DNA of 64,000 bases from CAMAXB01 sp964476565 (GCA_964476565.1 CAYZBG010000002.1:1-64000); one strand, 5' to 3'; shown: positions 46,850 to 57,005, counted from the stretch's first letter. Notes: generated by a model not told the origin, from the letters alone. Program-made: numbers and translations.

Positions 46850-49800
46850 ATGAAACCGCGCGAGCCTGCCGCCTTCGCCATTCCGCGCTTCGCCGTGAGC
46901 CGGCCGGTCACGGTGCTGATGATGCTGCTCACCATCGTGGTGGTCGGCTTCATCACCTACCGACGGATCCCGATCTCGATGTTCCCGGAGGGACACGAGG
47001 CGACCTCTCTGAACATTTCCGTCAGTTACCCGAATGCCTCACCCCGCGACGTCGAGCAGAAGATCACGCGGAAGATCGAGGACATCATCGGCACCGTCCC
47101 AGGCGTGCGCCGGGTGAGCAGTTTTTCCAGCACCGGTTCGTCCTACGTCCGCGTGCAGTTCCACAGCGGCACGAACATCAAGGAGGCCTACGCAACCCTC
47201 TCGGACCGCATGGACCGGGTGAAACCCGATCTGCCCGAGGATGTGGACCGGATCATGGTGCGCCGCTGGGACCAGAACGATGCGGCGATCATGAGCCTCG
47301 TCGCGGCCGTGCCGCCTGACGTCGACGATGCCGCCTACCGGATCGACAACTTCGTCACTCCGGCTCTGCAACGGATCGAGGGGGTGGGTAACGTCTCGGT
47401 CTGGGGCATCCAATCCCGCACCATCGAGATAAGCCTGCTCGATGACCGCCTGCGCAGCCACGGGGTGAACGTGTCGGCAATGATCGCCAACCTGCGCAAC
47501 CAGAACGTCGCCCTCTCCGGCGGCTTCGTGGTCGAGGGCGGTCAGAAGATCTACGTGCGTTCCCTTGGGCGGTTCGAGTCGGCGGAGCAGATCGCCGAGT
47601 TCATCATCGATCCCGAACGCCGGTTGCGCCTAAAGGACGTTGCCGATGTCGGCCTGCGCATTCCCCGTCGCGACTGGGTGTTCCGCGTCGACGGCAAACC
47701 GGCCGTCGGCATCGAGATCACCCGCGAGTCCACCGGCAACATCGAGCGCATCAGCCGCGAGGTCCGCGACACGCTCGACGAACTGGCGGAACTGCCGCAG
47801 CTCAACGGCATCCGTTTCAATGTGTTTTGGGACCAGGGCGCCTTCGTGCGGCAGGCGATCGACAACCTCAAGGAGTCCGGTCTCTGGGGCGGCATTTTCG
47901 CCGCGCTGATCATCTACACCTTCCTGCGCGCCCCGCGCATGACCGGCATCCTCACGCTGTCGATCCCGCTCTCCCTGCTCTGCACCCTGGTCGTCCTGTT
48001 CTTCATGGGCTGGTCGCTGAACATGGCGACGATGATGGGGCTGATGCTTAGCGTCGGCATGGTCATCGATAACTCGATCGTCATCGTCGAAAACATCTAC
48101 CGGCGCCGGCAGGAAGGGCACGAAGCCACCGCCGCGTCGATCCTGGGCGCGGGCGAAGTCGGGCTGGCGGTGCTCATGTCCACCCTGACGAGCATCGTCG
48201 TGTTTTTGCCGCTCATCCTCATGGGTGGCCGCGGGGATTTTGCCTTCTGGATGGTGCGCATCGGCACCCCGGTGATCATCGCCCTGGTGGCGTCGTTGCT
48301 CATTGCCCTCGTCTTCGTGCCGGTGGCGGCCCAGCGACTCTCGCGCGGCAGCCAGCGCGGCGAACTGCGGTGGGTGCTTTGGCTCCGCACCCGCTACCTC
48401 GCGGCGCTGCACTGGACGCTGACCCACCGCCTCGATGCGGCCATCCTCGTCGCCGCCGCCCTTTGCACGCTGCCGATCCCGCTCGGCAAGGTGGAGCGGC
48501 CCAGCGGCGATTTCGGCAACGCCGGAGGCCCCTCAGACAACGCCCTCCGCCTGTTCTTCGACCTGCCCAGCGGCGGGACGATCGAGGACGCGGACGCCTT
48601 CTTCACCCGCTTCGAGGCCTTCATCCAGCAGAACGCGGAACGCTACGCCTTCGCCCGCCTCGAGACCCGCTTCCGCTACAACAACGGTCGCGTGCAGATC
48701 AATTTCAAGGAGGACCCCCACACGTCCTGGTACGCCTCGGCCTGGAATTCGCTGCTCGTCAGCCTCGAGGTGCGCCCGCCTCCGCTCGATCCGGTCGAGA
48801 TCGAGCGCGAGATCCGCGCTGCATTCCCCCTCCCGCCCGGCATCACGATGCGCTCCAATCAGCGCGGGACGTCCGCCCCGCCGTCCGACAGCAGCCTTTA
48901 CCTCTACTTCTACGGCGAAGACACCGGCACCCTGATGGAGCTGGCCGAGGAGGCGGCCCGGCGCCTGCGCACCATCCCCGGTATCGTCTCAGTGGATACC
49001 GACACCGAGCGCGGCGGGAACGAACTGCGTGTGCTCGTCGACCGCGACCGGGCCCGCCAGCTGGGAGTCAGCCCGCAGGAGGTGTCGGGCACGATCCGCG
49101 ACGCGATGCGCGGGGTCGAGGTCGGCCGCTTCTACGCGCAGAACGGCCGCGAGATGAGGGTCATGGCCCAGCTCGCCGACGCCGACCGCACGGGCCTCGA
49201 CGATGTCCGGGCCATGACCTTCCGCACCGACAACAACATCGACATCCCGCTCGAGTCGGTCGCCTCGCTCGACGTCGGCCGCGCCCTCGGCCAGATCCGG
49301 CGCGAGTCGCGGCAGACGATGCTCAACATCGTTGCCCGGGCCCCCCGCGCCGAGGCCAGCCGGATCTTCCAGGCAGTGGACACCGCGATGGCCGGCTTCG
49401 AGATGCCGCCGGGCTACCGCTGGGACCGGGGCGGCGGCTTCAACCGCGGCGCCGAGAACGCCGCGGCGATGCAATTCGCCCTCATCCTCGCGGTCGTCTT
49501 CGTCTTCCTGCTCATGGGGATCCTCTTCGAGTCCTTCGTGCTGCCGCTGGCCGTGATCGTCGCCGTGCCCTTTGCCATGCTCGGCGTGTACTGGACCCTC
49601 TACGCCACCGGCACGCCGCTGGACATGATGGCGTCGATCGGCGTCGTCATCTTGGTCGGCATCGTGGTGAACAATGCGATCGTGCTCGTCGACCTGACCA
49701 ACCGCCTGCGCGACGAGGGCAAGACGCGCTTTGAGGCGCTGATGGAGGCGGGCCGGCACCGGTTCCGCCCCATTCTGATGACTACGCTCACCACCATGAG

Positions 49801-50050
49801 CGGCCTCATTCCGATGGCAGTGGGCAACTCCAAGATGATCGGTATCCCTTACGCGCCCCTGGGCCGCACCATCATCGGCGGCCTGCTCGCCTCGACGATC
49901 CTGACCTTGGTCATCGTGCCCCTGCTCTACTCGCTGCTCGACGACCTGCGCTCGCACGTCTTCTCCGTCGCCCGGTCCGCGGCCGCAGCCCCGAAATCGT
50001 CGGCCGCGCCGGCCCTGGCCGCCGAGACACCGCCACCGGCCGGCCGGTAA
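46850..50050 (+). CDS. RND efflux pump, second subunit
   Basis: A 1066-residue AcrB-superfamily transporter of normal architecture. The first helix is PVTVLMMLLTIVVVGFITYRRIPISMFPEG; helix 4 is LMLSVGMVIDNSIVIVENIYRRRQEG, again Asp-Asn; the second half has VLVGIVVNNAIVLVDLTNRLRDEG. It starts 10 bp after the first pump gene. Two different RND subunits behind one adaptor suggest a heterotrimer, as in MdtBC. The C-terminus is an Ala/Pro-rich tail. No outer membrane channel gene is adjacent. Confidence 0.9.
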   Translation: MKPREPAAFAIPRFAVSRPVTVLMMLLTIVVVGFITYRRIPISMFPEGHEATSLNISVSYPNASPRDVEQKITRKIEDIIGTVPGVRRVSSFSSTGSSYVRVQFHSGTNIKEAYATLSDRMDRVKPDLPEDVDRIMVRRWDQNDAAIMSLVAAVPPDVDDAAYRIDNFVTPALQRIEGVGNVSVWGIQSRTIEISLLDDRLRSHGVNVSAMIANLRNQNVALSGGFVVEGGQKIYVRSLGRFESAEQIAEFIIDPERRLRLKDVADVGLRIPRRDWVFRVDGKPAVGIEITRESTGNIERISREVRDTLDELAELPQLNGIRFNVFWDQGAFVRQAIDNLKESGLWGGIFAALIIYTFLRAPRMTGILTLSIPLSLLCTLVVLFFMGWSLNMATMMGLMLSVGMVIDNSIVIVENIYRRRQEGHEATAASILGAGEVGLAVLMSTLTSIVVFLPLILMGGRGDFAFWMVRIGTPVIIALVASLLIALVFVPVAAQRLSRGSQRGELRWVLWLRTRYLAALHWTLTHRLDAAILVAAALCTLPIPLGKVERPSGDFGNAGGPSDNALRLFFDLPSGGTIEDADAFFTRFEAFIQQNAERYAFARLETRFRYNNGRVQINFKEDPHTSWYASAWNSLLVSLEVRPPPLDPVEIEREIRAAFPLPPGITMRSNQRGTSAPPSDSSLYLYFYGEDTGTLMELAEEAARRLRTIPGIVSVDTDTERGGNELRVLVDRDRARQLGVSPQEVSGTIRDAMRGVEVGRFYAQNGREMRVMAQLADADRTGLDDVRAMTFRTDNNIDIPLESVASLDVGRALGQIRRESRQTMLNIVARAPRAEASRIFQAVDTAMAGFEMPPGYRWDRGGGFNRGAENAAAMQFALILAVVFVFLLMGILFESFVLPLAVIVAVPFAMLGVYWTLYATGTPLDMMASIGVVILVGIVVNNAIVLVDLTNRLRDEGKTRFEALMEAGRHRFRPILMTTLTTMSGLIPMAVGNSKMIGIPYAPLGRTIIGGLLASTILTLVIVPLLYSLLDDLRSHVFSVARSAAAAPKSSAAPALAAETPPPAGR

Positions 50051-50059
50051 CCGGGCCGT

Positions 50060-50875
50060 TCACGCCGCCGCGGATTTCGAGCCAAACCGCAGGCGATACT
50101 GCCGTGGGGTCAGGCCGGCCTTGCGGCGGAACTGGTGGGTAAACGCACTTTGGTCGCAGAAGCCGCTGTCGAGTGCGATCTCGGCCAGCGTGCGGTCCGT
50201 CCGCGCCAAGGCGTCGCTCGCCGCCTGAATGCGCGTCTTCATGATGAACTCCTGGACACTGAGGCCAAACGCCTGCTGAAACCGCCGGTGCAGCTGCCGC
50301 GGGGACACACCGGCCAGCGCGGCCAATGGGGCGACGGCCAGCCTCTCCCGAAGATGGCTGCGGATGTAGGCGACCACCCGGCCAAGCTCGGGAAAGGGAG
50401 GAAACTCACCGCGGTTGCCGTCGTAGCTCTGGATCGTTCCGATCACTCCGATCACACGGCCGTCCCGCGCCACGAGGGGAAACTTGTTCGTCACGATCCA
50501 GTCGAAGACGCGCTGTTCGTTGTAGGACACCTCCACCCGGTTCAACAACGGCTCGCGCGTGCGCATCACCTGCTGATCGTCGCGCACGAAGGCGTCGGCG
50601 ATCGCCTGCGGAAAGTAATCGTGATCGGTCGTGCCCACCATTTCCAGGTCGCCCGGAGCATTGAGCCGCTGCTGTACCGACCGGCTCGCACACATGAGCT
50701 GGCTCTGCGCATTTTTAATAAAAAAGAAGGTGCCAGGAAGGTGCTCGAACAGTTGCTGGAACGGTACGATCAGATCAACCTGCGCGAGGAAATCCCTGCG
50801 CAGCCGGACCTTTGCACTACGGGACAACGCCGGGACACGGCCCGGCGTTGTTTGGCGCGGGTTCGCTGGCTTCAT
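50060..50875 (-). CDS. PAS-AraC family transcriptional regulator
   Basis: A 271-residue regulator. The N-terminal PAS-like sensor includes LPGTFFFIKNAQSQLMCASRSVQQRL and RVFDWIVTNKFPLVARDGRVIGVIGTIQSYD (residues about 45-155). The C-terminal AraC domain has two helix-turn-helix units: VAPLAALAGVSPRQLHRRFQQAFGLSVQEFI and LAEIALDSGFCDQSAFTHQFRRKAGLTPRQYR. It is divergent from the ThuA gene, with 115 bp between, so it probably activates the ThuA-isomerase-hydrolase-PVC set. PAS plus AraC fusions of this type are common in Verrucomicrobiota carbohydrate loci. Confidence 0.88.
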   Translation of the reverse strand: MKPANPRQTTPGRVPALSRSAKVRLRRDFLAQVDLIVPFQQLFEHLPGTFFFIKNAQSQLMCASRSVQQRLNAPGDLEMVGTTDHDYFPQAIADAFVRDDQQVMRTREPLLNRVEVSYNEQRVFDWIVTNKFPLVARDGRVIGVIGTIQSYDGNRGEFPPFPELGRVVAYIRSHLRERLAVAPLAALAGVSPRQLHRRFQQAFGLSVQEFIMKTRIQAASDALARTDRTLAEIALDSGFCDQSAFTHQFRRKAGLTPRQYRLRFGSKSAAA

Positions 50876-50990
50876 GTCCGAATTTTCATAGGATTCGTCC
50901 GAATTAGACAATACTCCCGACCGACCTTCTGTTAAGCTCCGTGCACCCCATGAACGTCGCGACATCCACGACGTCACACCCTTGCCCACC

Positions 50991-52052
50991 ATGCCCTCTC
51001 GTTCCCTCCGCCGCCTTGCCCTCCTTGCCGCCACCCTGTTCGGTGCCGTGACCGCCTCCGCCCAAGCCTGGTTGACGTTCGAAGGAAAGGAGGGCCCAGG
51101 CCGCGGCAACCATGTCGTCCTGGTCTCGGGCGACGAAGAATACCGGTCGGAGGAAGCCCTGCCGATGCTGGCCAAGATTCTGAGCCAGCGCCACGGCTTC
51201 AAGACCACCGTCCTCTTTGCCATCGATCCCGCCACCGGATTGATCGACGCGAATCTCCAGACGAACATTCCCGGCCTCGAAGCGCTGGCTGATGCCGACC
51301 TGATGATCATCGCCACGCGGTTCCGCCGGCTGCCGCCCGAGCAATTGCAGCCGATCGCCGCCTTCCTGCGGGCCGGCAAGCCGGTCATCGGCCTGCGCAC
51401 GGCCACTCATGCCTTCACGGGCGACGCCGAAACCGACGGGATCGTGTGGCGCGATTTCGGATTGAACGTCCTCGGGGAAAAATGGGTCGCCCACCACGGC
51501 AAGCATTTGGTCGAGGGAGCACGCGGGGTGATCGAGCCCGCCAACGCCAGCCACCCCATCCTCCGCGGGGTCAAGGACGTCTTCGGCCCCAGCGACGTCT
51601 ACACCGTCGCCAATCTCAACCCGGAGGCGACCATCCTCCTGCGCGGCGCCGTCACGGCCACGCTCGCGCCGGACTCGCCGAACATCGACGGACCGAAAAA
51701 CAATCCGATGATGCCCCTCGCCTGGGTGCGGACCTATCAAGTGCCGGGCGGCAAGACCGGCCGCGCCTTCACCTCCACGATGGGCGCCTCCGTCGATCTC
51801 CTGAGCGAGGACCTCCGGCGGCTCGTCGTCAACGCGACCTACCACCTGCTCAACCTCGACGTACCGGCCCGGGCCGACGTGCGCGTGGTCGATCCGTACC
51901 GTCCGACCTTCTTTGGCTTTGTCCGTCCCGCCGAGGCCTACAAGACCCGCGGGGTGCGCCCGGCGGACTTCGGCCTCGGCCGCGACCCGGCGCCGTTTGC
52001 CATCGTGCCCCTCCCGGCGACGTGGCCCGAAAACCGTTCCCTCCTCCCCTGA
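50991..52052 (+). CDS. ThuA domain-containing exported protein
   Basis: A 353-residue secreted protein with a signal peptide (LALLAATLFGAVTASAQA). The ThuA (glutamine amidotransferase-like) fold is marked by NHVVLVSGDEEYRSEEALPMLAKIL, DLMIIATRFRRLPPEQLQPIAAFLRAGKPVIGLRTATHAF and WVAHHGKH. ThuA is linked to trehalose and other sugar use, and such proteins often accompany PVC haem-domain proteins. The catalytic cysteine of amidotransferases is absent, as is normal. Its stop overlaps the next ATG (TGATG). Confidence 0.9.
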   Translation: MPSRSLRRLALLAATLFGAVTASAQAWLTFEGKEGPGRGNHVVLVSGDEEYRSEEALPMLAKILSQRHGFKTTVLFAIDPATGLIDANLQTNIPGLEALADADLMIIATRFRRLPPEQLQPIAAFLRAGKPVIGLRTATHAFTGDAETDGIVWRDFGLNVLGEKWVAHHGKHLVEGARGVIEPANASHPILRGVKDVFGPSDVYTVANLNPEATILLRGAVTATLAPDSPNIDGPKNNPMMPLAWVRTYQVPGGKTGRAFTSTMGASVDLLSEDLRRLVVNATYHLLNLDVPARADVRVVDPYRPTFFGFVRPAEAYKTRGVRPADFGLGRDPAPFAIVPLPATWPENRSLLP

Positions 52053-52885
52053 TGCAATCCCTCCCGTTCCGCTTCGGCGCCGAATGCTACACCTGGTTCA
52101 TGAACGATGCCGGCCGCACCCATGCGAACCGGCTCGATCATATGATTGAAGTGACCGCCCGGGCCGGCTTCGCCGGCATCGAGCCAATCTTCTCATGGAT
52201 GGGCGATCTCGCCGATCCCGTCCGCCTGCGCAGTCATCTTGAGCGGCACAAGGTCGAGCTGGTCGCCCTGGCCTTCGGCCAGCCGTGGAACGGCGCCCAG
52301 GAAACGGACGAGGAACGCCGTCAGGCCGACGCCTGCATCCGGCTGCTCAAACAGTTTCCGGGGGCGATGCTTTGCACCGTCCAACTGCCGTCGGGCCGCC
52401 ACGACCTGCAGCAGCGGCGGAAGCACCTCGTTGCCAACGTCAATGCCGTCTCGCGCCGCGCGGTCGAGGCCGGCGTGCCGTGCACGTTCCACCCCAATTC
52501 CCCCCACGGATCGATCATCCGCACGGCCGAAGATTACGCCGCCGTGCTCGAGAACCTCGATGCCACCGTCACGGGCTGGACGCCCGACGTCGGCCACATT
52601 GCCAACGGCGGCATGGACCCGGTCGAGGTGATGGAACGGTACCGGTCGCTCATCAACCTCGTCCACTTCAAGGACTGGGACGGCAACCCGGAGTTCTGCC
52701 TGATGGGCCGGGGCAAGGTCGACTTTGCCGGCGTCACCCGCTGGCTGCTCGCCGAGGGCTTCAAGGGCTGGGTCATTTGCGAAGACGAGGGCCCGGAGGC
52801 ACTCAACGACCCGGACGGCGTCACGCTGCACGACGGCCGCTGGATTCGCGAAGACCTCATCCCGAGCCTCGCCCGCCTTGCCTGA
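52052..52885 (+). CDS. Sugar phosphate isomerase/epimerase (TIM barrel)
   Basis: A 277-residue xylose-isomerase-like TIM-barrel protein. FRFGAECYTWFMND, AGFAGIEPIFSWMGDL, CTFHPNSPHGSI, TGWTPDVGHIANGGMDPVEVMERYRSLINLVHFKDWDGN and WVICEDEGPEAL supply the His, Asp and Glu of the metal site. Relatives include hydroxypyruvate isomerase and inosose isomerase, so the exact substrate is open. The start overlaps the ThuA stop, showing coupling; no signal peptide, so it is cytosolic. Confidence 0.87.
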   Translation: MQSLPFRFGAECYTWFMNDAGRTHANRLDHMIEVTARAGFAGIEPIFSWMGDLADPVRLRSHLERHKVELVALAFGQPWNGAQETDEERRQADACIRLLKQFPGAMLCTVQLPSGRHDLQQRRKHLVANVNAVSRRAVEAGVPCTFHPNSPHGSIIRTAEDYAAVLENLDATVTGWTPDVGHIANGGMDPVEVMERYRSLINLVHFKDWDGNPEFCLMGRGKVDFAGVTRWLLAEGFKGWVICEDEGPEALNDPDGVTLHDGRWIREDLIPSLARLA

Positions 52886-52894
52886 TCTTTCGCC

Positions 52895-53698
52895 ATGCCC
52901 TTCGTCACCACCCAAGGCATCGAACTGCATTACGAGGAACAGGGATCAGGCGAACCGCTGCTGCTCATCATGGGCATCACGGCTCCCGGCTCCGTCTGGG
53001 CAAAACACGCCGAGTGCTGGAGCGAACGCTTCCGCTGCCTCATGCCCGACAACCGCGGCGTCGGCCGTAGTGCCAAGCCCCCCGGACCGTACACCAGCGC
53101 GCAGATGGCGGACGACATGGCGGGATTGCTGACGCAACTCGAGACCGGCCCCGCGCGCGTGGTCGGCTGCTCCATGGGCAGCACCATCGCCCAGCAGCTC
53201 GCCCTGCGGCATCCGCAGCTCGTGCGTTCCCTCGTGCTGATGTGTCCGTGGGCCCGCTGCGACCGCTACGCGCAGGGCATCTTCGACCACATGGCGACCC
53301 TGAAGGCCCGCCTGCGGCCCGAGGAGTTCATGCACTACATCCAGCTGCTGATCTTCGCCAAATCCACCTGGGACAACGATGCCGCGTACGCCGAACTCCT
53401 CGCCGGACGGCAGGAGGCGGCGCGCAACCCTGAGCCCCAGCCGCTGCACGCCCTCGAAGCGCAGGCGGCGGCCTGCGTCAGCCACGACGTCCTAGCCGAG
53501 CTGCCGCGCGTGCAGGCGCCCGCCCTGGTGATCGGCGGCGAGGAGGACATCTTCACCCCGCCCTGGATGGCGCGCGAGGTCGCCGGCGCGCTGCCGCGCG
53601 CCGACCTGCACCTGTATCCAAGAGCCGGACACGCCTTCCACTGGGAGCGCATTGCGGACTTCAATCCCCGCGTGCGCGACTGGCTGCTCGCCCACTGA
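52895..53698 (+). CDS. Alpha/beta hydrolase
   Basis: A 267-residue alpha/beta-fold hydrolase. The oxyanion region is LLLIMGIT, RGVGRS follows strand 4, and the nucleophile elbow is GCSMGS. The acid is in GGEEDIFTPP and the histidine in AGHAFHWE. It resembles 3-oxoadipate enol-lactonase and similar esterases. Located 9 bp after the isomerase gene, it may open a lactone made by the oxidative steps of the locus; that is only inferred. No signal peptide. Confidence 0.87.
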   Translation: MPFVTTQGIELHYEEQGSGEPLLLIMGITAPGSVWAKHAECWSERFRCLMPDNRGVGRSAKPPGPYTSAQMADDMAGLLTQLETGPARVVGCSMGSTIAQQLALRHPQLVRSLVLMCPWARCDRYAQGIFDHMATLKARLRPEEFMHYIQLLIFAKSTWDNDAAYAELLAGRQEAARNPEPQPLHALEAQAAACVSHDVLAELPRVQAPALVIGGEEDIFTPPWMAREVAGALPRADLHLYPRAGHAFHWERIADFNPRVRDWLLAH

Positions 53699-53725
53699 TT
53701 TTCAGCCCCGCCAAGCCCTCGTTCC

Positions 53726-56700
53726 ATGAATCCTCGCCCCCGTCTGTTCCTGTCCCGGCTGATTCCCGCCGGATTGCTCCTGCTGGCGTGCGCCCTCTCC
53801 GCTCCCGCGGACGTGCGCGCCGCGCTGCCCCTGCCCGCCCCGGCCAAGGGCGAGCGCATCGTGCTCATCGGCAACGCCCTGGCCGAGCGCATGCAGTACT
53901 ACGGTCACTTCGAGACCCTGCTGCACCGCCGTTTCCCTGATCGGGAGATCACGCTGCGCAACATGGGCCACTCGGGCGACACGCCCGCCTATCGCCCCCG
54001 CGCCGGCCGGCCCGACCAGTGGGCGTTTCCCGGCGGTGAAAAACACCGGCCCGAGTACGCCCAGCACCTCGGCCAGGGCCACCTACCGAGCGAAGACGAA
54101 TGGCTGACCCAGATCGGCGCCGACACCATCCTCGCCTTCTTCGGCTTCAATGAGTCGTTCGACGGCCTCGCCGGGCTCGAGAAATTCTCGGGCGAGCTTT
54201 CCGCTTTCGTCGACCACACGTTGAGCCAGCCCTACAACGGTCGCCGTGCCCCTCGCCTCGTACTCGTTTCCCCGATCGCCTTCGAGGACCTTTCGTCCAC
54301 GCAGGACCTGCCGGACGGCCGCGTGGAGAACACCCACCTCGAGCGCTACACCGCCGTCATGCGCGAAGTGGCCGCCGCCAAGGGCGTCGGCTTCATCGAT
54401 CTCTTCAGCCTGACCCGCACGTGGTACGCGGAGACGCCGCAGCCGCTGACGATCAATGGCGCCCACCTGAGCGATGCTGGCTATCGCAAACTCGCCCCGG
54501 CCCTGCTTGAGCGCCTCTACGGCCCGGGCGAGCCGGTCTCCACCGTCGACCCGGAGGCCCTGCGCGCCGCCGTCAACGAGAAGAGCTGGTTCTGGTTGAA
54601 CGATTACCGGATGATCAACGGCGTCCACGTCTACGGCCGCCGCCACCGTCCGTTCGGCAACATCAACTATCCGCACGAAATCCTGAAGATCCGCGAGATG
54701 ACGCTCCTGCGCGACGCCAAGATCTGGACCATGGCGCGCGAGGGTCGCACCGACGTCGCGGTCGACGACAGCAAGACGTATTCGCTGCCCCCGGTGGAAT
54801 CGAATTTCCAGAGCCCGATCCAATTCCTCGGCCGCACCGAGGCGGAGAAAACCTTCACCCTGCCCGAGGGCTTCAAGATCGAATTGTTTGCCGCCGAGGC
54901 CGATTTCCCGGACCTCAAGAATCCGGTGCAGATGACCTTCGACAACCGGGGCCGCCTCTGGGTCGCGGTCATGCCGAGCTATCCGCACTATCGTCCGGGC
55001 GACCCGCTCCCGGACGACAAGCTGCTCATTCTCGAGGACACGAATCAGGACGGCCGGGCCGACAAGCAGACAATCTTCGCCCGCGGGCTGCACCTGCCCA
55101 TCGGCTTCGAGATCGCCGCCGAGGGCGTGTACCTCACGCAGCAGCCGAATCTTGTCCTGCTGAAGGACACCAACGGCGACGACCAGGCCGACACGATGGA
55201 CATCCTGCTCCACGGCTTCGACTCGCACGACTCGCACCACGCGATCAGCGCCTTCACCTCCGACGCCCGCGGCGCCATCTACCTGTCCGAGGGTCGCTTC
55301 CTGCACTCCCAGGTCGAAACGCCCTACGGACCGGTGCGCTGCAATGACGGCGGTGTCTTCCGCTTCGATCCGCAGACCTGGCGCTTCGAACGCTTCAGCC
55401 AGTACGACTACAACAACCCGTGGGGCATCTCGTTCGACGACTGGGGCCAGAACTTCATCTCCGACGCCTCCTCCGGCAACAACCTCTGGATGCTTCCGCT
55501 CTCGCTCAAGCTGCCGTTCGGCATCGAGTACCCCGAGGAGATCATGTTCACGGAGCACCGCGTACGGCCGACCTCCGGCACCGAGTTTGTCTCCAGCCGG
55601 CATTTCCCCGACGAGATGCAGGGCGACTTCCTGGTCAACAACACCATCGGCTTCCTCGGCACCAAGCAGCACCAGATGCGCGAGGACGGTTCCGGTTTCC
55701 GCGGCGACCTGCGCCACGATCTCGTCAAGTCCTCCGATCCGAACTACCGCCCGGTCGACCTTGAGTTCGCGCCGGACGGCTCGCTCTACATCCTCGACTG
55801 GTACAACCCGCTCATCGGTCACATGCAGCACTCGGCGCGCGATCCGAAGCGCGACCGCGACCACGGCCGTATCTATCGGCTCACCTATCCTTCCCGCCCG
55901 CTGGTCAAGCCGGCGGTGGTCGCCGGCGAACCCATCCCCGCCCTGCTCGAACACCTCAAGGCACCCGAGTATCGCACCCGTTACCGGGCTCACCGTGAAT
56001 TGCGCGGCCGCAATCGCGACGAGGTGCTCGCCGCCACGCGGACCTGGGTGGCGTCGCTCGACGAGGACAATCCTCAATTCGAACGCCACTTGCTCGAGGC
56101 GCTCTGGGTGACCTGGGGCCAAAACCGGCTCGACCTCGGCATGCTCGAACGCGCCCTGCGTGGAAAATCCCATTCGCTTCGCGCTGCCGCCGTCCGCGTG
56201 ATCCGTCACGAATTCCGGCAGATCCCGCGCCACGCCGACCTGCTGATGCGTGCCGCCGGTGATGAGCACGGCCGCGTCCGCCTCGAGGCCATTGTCGCGG
56301 CATCGTGGGTCGGCGGCGAAACCGGGGCCCGCGTTCTCGTCGAGGCCCTGCGCAAGCCGCTCGACCGCTGGATGGAAAACGCCGCGATCTACGCCATGAT
56401 CCCGCTCAAGCCCACCGTGCAGGGCCTCGTCCAGGCCGGATCGCTCGATGTGGCCAACAACGAAACGGCGCGCACCTACCTCGAACGGGATCTCAAGTTC
56501 GGCATGTTCGACACCGCCGTTTCCGGCGCCATCCCGAAGAACGTGATCAACCGGCTCGGCGACGAAGGGGCGAAGCTCTGGGCGACGGGCCGCGAGATCT
56601 TTTCCCGCGACGGCCATTGCATCACCTGCCACCAGGCCGAAGGCCAGGGCGTCCCCGGCATCTACCCGCCGCTGGCCCGCACCGAATGGGTGAGCGGTCC

Positions 56701-56989
56701 GGCCGACCGCGTCGTGAAGATCATCCTGCACGGCCTCATGGGCGAGATCACGGTCAACAACGTGACCTACGCCGCGAACCTCACGCCACCCATGCCCGGC
56801 TTCGGCGGCATGCTCAACGACGCGGAGATCGCCGCGGTCGCCACCTACGTGCGCAACGCCTTTGGCAACAATGCGCGCCCGGTGTCCGCCCAAGACGTAG
56901 CCCGCGTCCGGGCCGAAACCGCGAACCAGGTCGGCTTCTACCAGGCGAAGGATCTCGCCACGCCCCCCGCCACCAACGGCAGCCGCTGA
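53726..56989 (+). CDS. SGNH-PVC haem-domain-HEAT-cytochrome c protein
   Basis: A 1087-residue exported multidomain protein. After a signal peptide (residues 1-35) comes an SGNH/GDSL-like domain (about 40-270) with RNMGHSGDT and GFNES blocks. Then a PVC-type haem-binding propeller begins at TLPEGFKIELFAAEADFPDLKNPVQM (about 375-710), with DTNQDGRAD and DTNGDDQAD. HEAT-like repeats follow (about 720-950), and a cytochrome c domain has CITCH near residue 970. The SGNH block I reads IGNALAE, without the usual GDS serine, and block V is NGAH instead of DxxH. It is probably a periplasmic redox protein acting on sugars. Confidence 0.88.
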   Translation: MNPRPRLFLSRLIPAGLLLLACALSAPADVRAALPLPAPAKGERIVLIGNALAERMQYYGHFETLLHRRFPDREITLRNMGHSGDTPAYRPRAGRPDQWAFPGGEKHRPEYAQHLGQGHLPSEDEWLTQIGADTILAFFGFNESFDGLAGLEKFSGELSAFVDHTLSQPYNGRRAPRLVLVSPIAFEDLSSTQDLPDGRVENTHLERYTAVMREVAAAKGVGFIDLFSLTRTWYAETPQPLTINGAHLSDAGYRKLAPALLERLYGPGEPVSTVDPEALRAAVNEKSWFWLNDYRMINGVHVYGRRHRPFGNINYPHEILKIREMTLLRDAKIWTMAREGRTDVAVDDSKTYSLPPVESNFQSPIQFLGRTEAEKTFTLPEGFKIELFAAEADFPDLKNPVQMTFDNRGRLWVAVMPSYPHYRPGDPLPDDKLLILEDTNQDGRADKQTIFARGLHLPIGFEIAAEGVYLTQQPNLVLLKDTNGDDQADTMDILLHGFDSHDSHHAISAFTSDARGAIYLSEGRFLHSQVETPYGPVRCNDGGVFRFDPQTWRFERFSQYDYNNPWGISFDDWGQNFISDASSGNNLWMLPLSLKLPFGIEYPEEIMFTEHRVRPTSGTEFVSSRHFPDEMQGDFLVNNTIGFLGTKQHQMREDGSGFRGDLRHDLVKSSDPNYRPVDLEFAPDGSLYILDWYNPLIGHMQHSARDPKRDRDHGRIYRLTYPSRPLVKPAVVAGEPIPALLEHLKAPEYRTRYRAHRELRGRNRDEVLAATRTWVASLDEDNPQFERHLLEALWVTWGQNRLDLGMLERALRGKSHSLRAAAVRVIRHEFRQIPRHADLLMRAAGDEHGRVRLEAIVAASWVGGETGARVLVEALRKPLDRWMENAAIYAMIPLKPTVQGLVQAGSLDVANNETARTYLERDLKFGMFDTAVSGAIPKNVINRLGDEGAKLWATGREIFSRDGHCITCHQAEGQGVPGIYPPLARTEWVSGPADRVVKIILHGLMGEITVNNVTYAANLTPPMPGFGGMLNDAEIAAVATYVRNAFGNNARPVSAQDVARVRAETANQVGFYQAKDLATPPATNGSR

Positions 56990-57005
56990 CCTCATGCCAG
57001 TCCAA

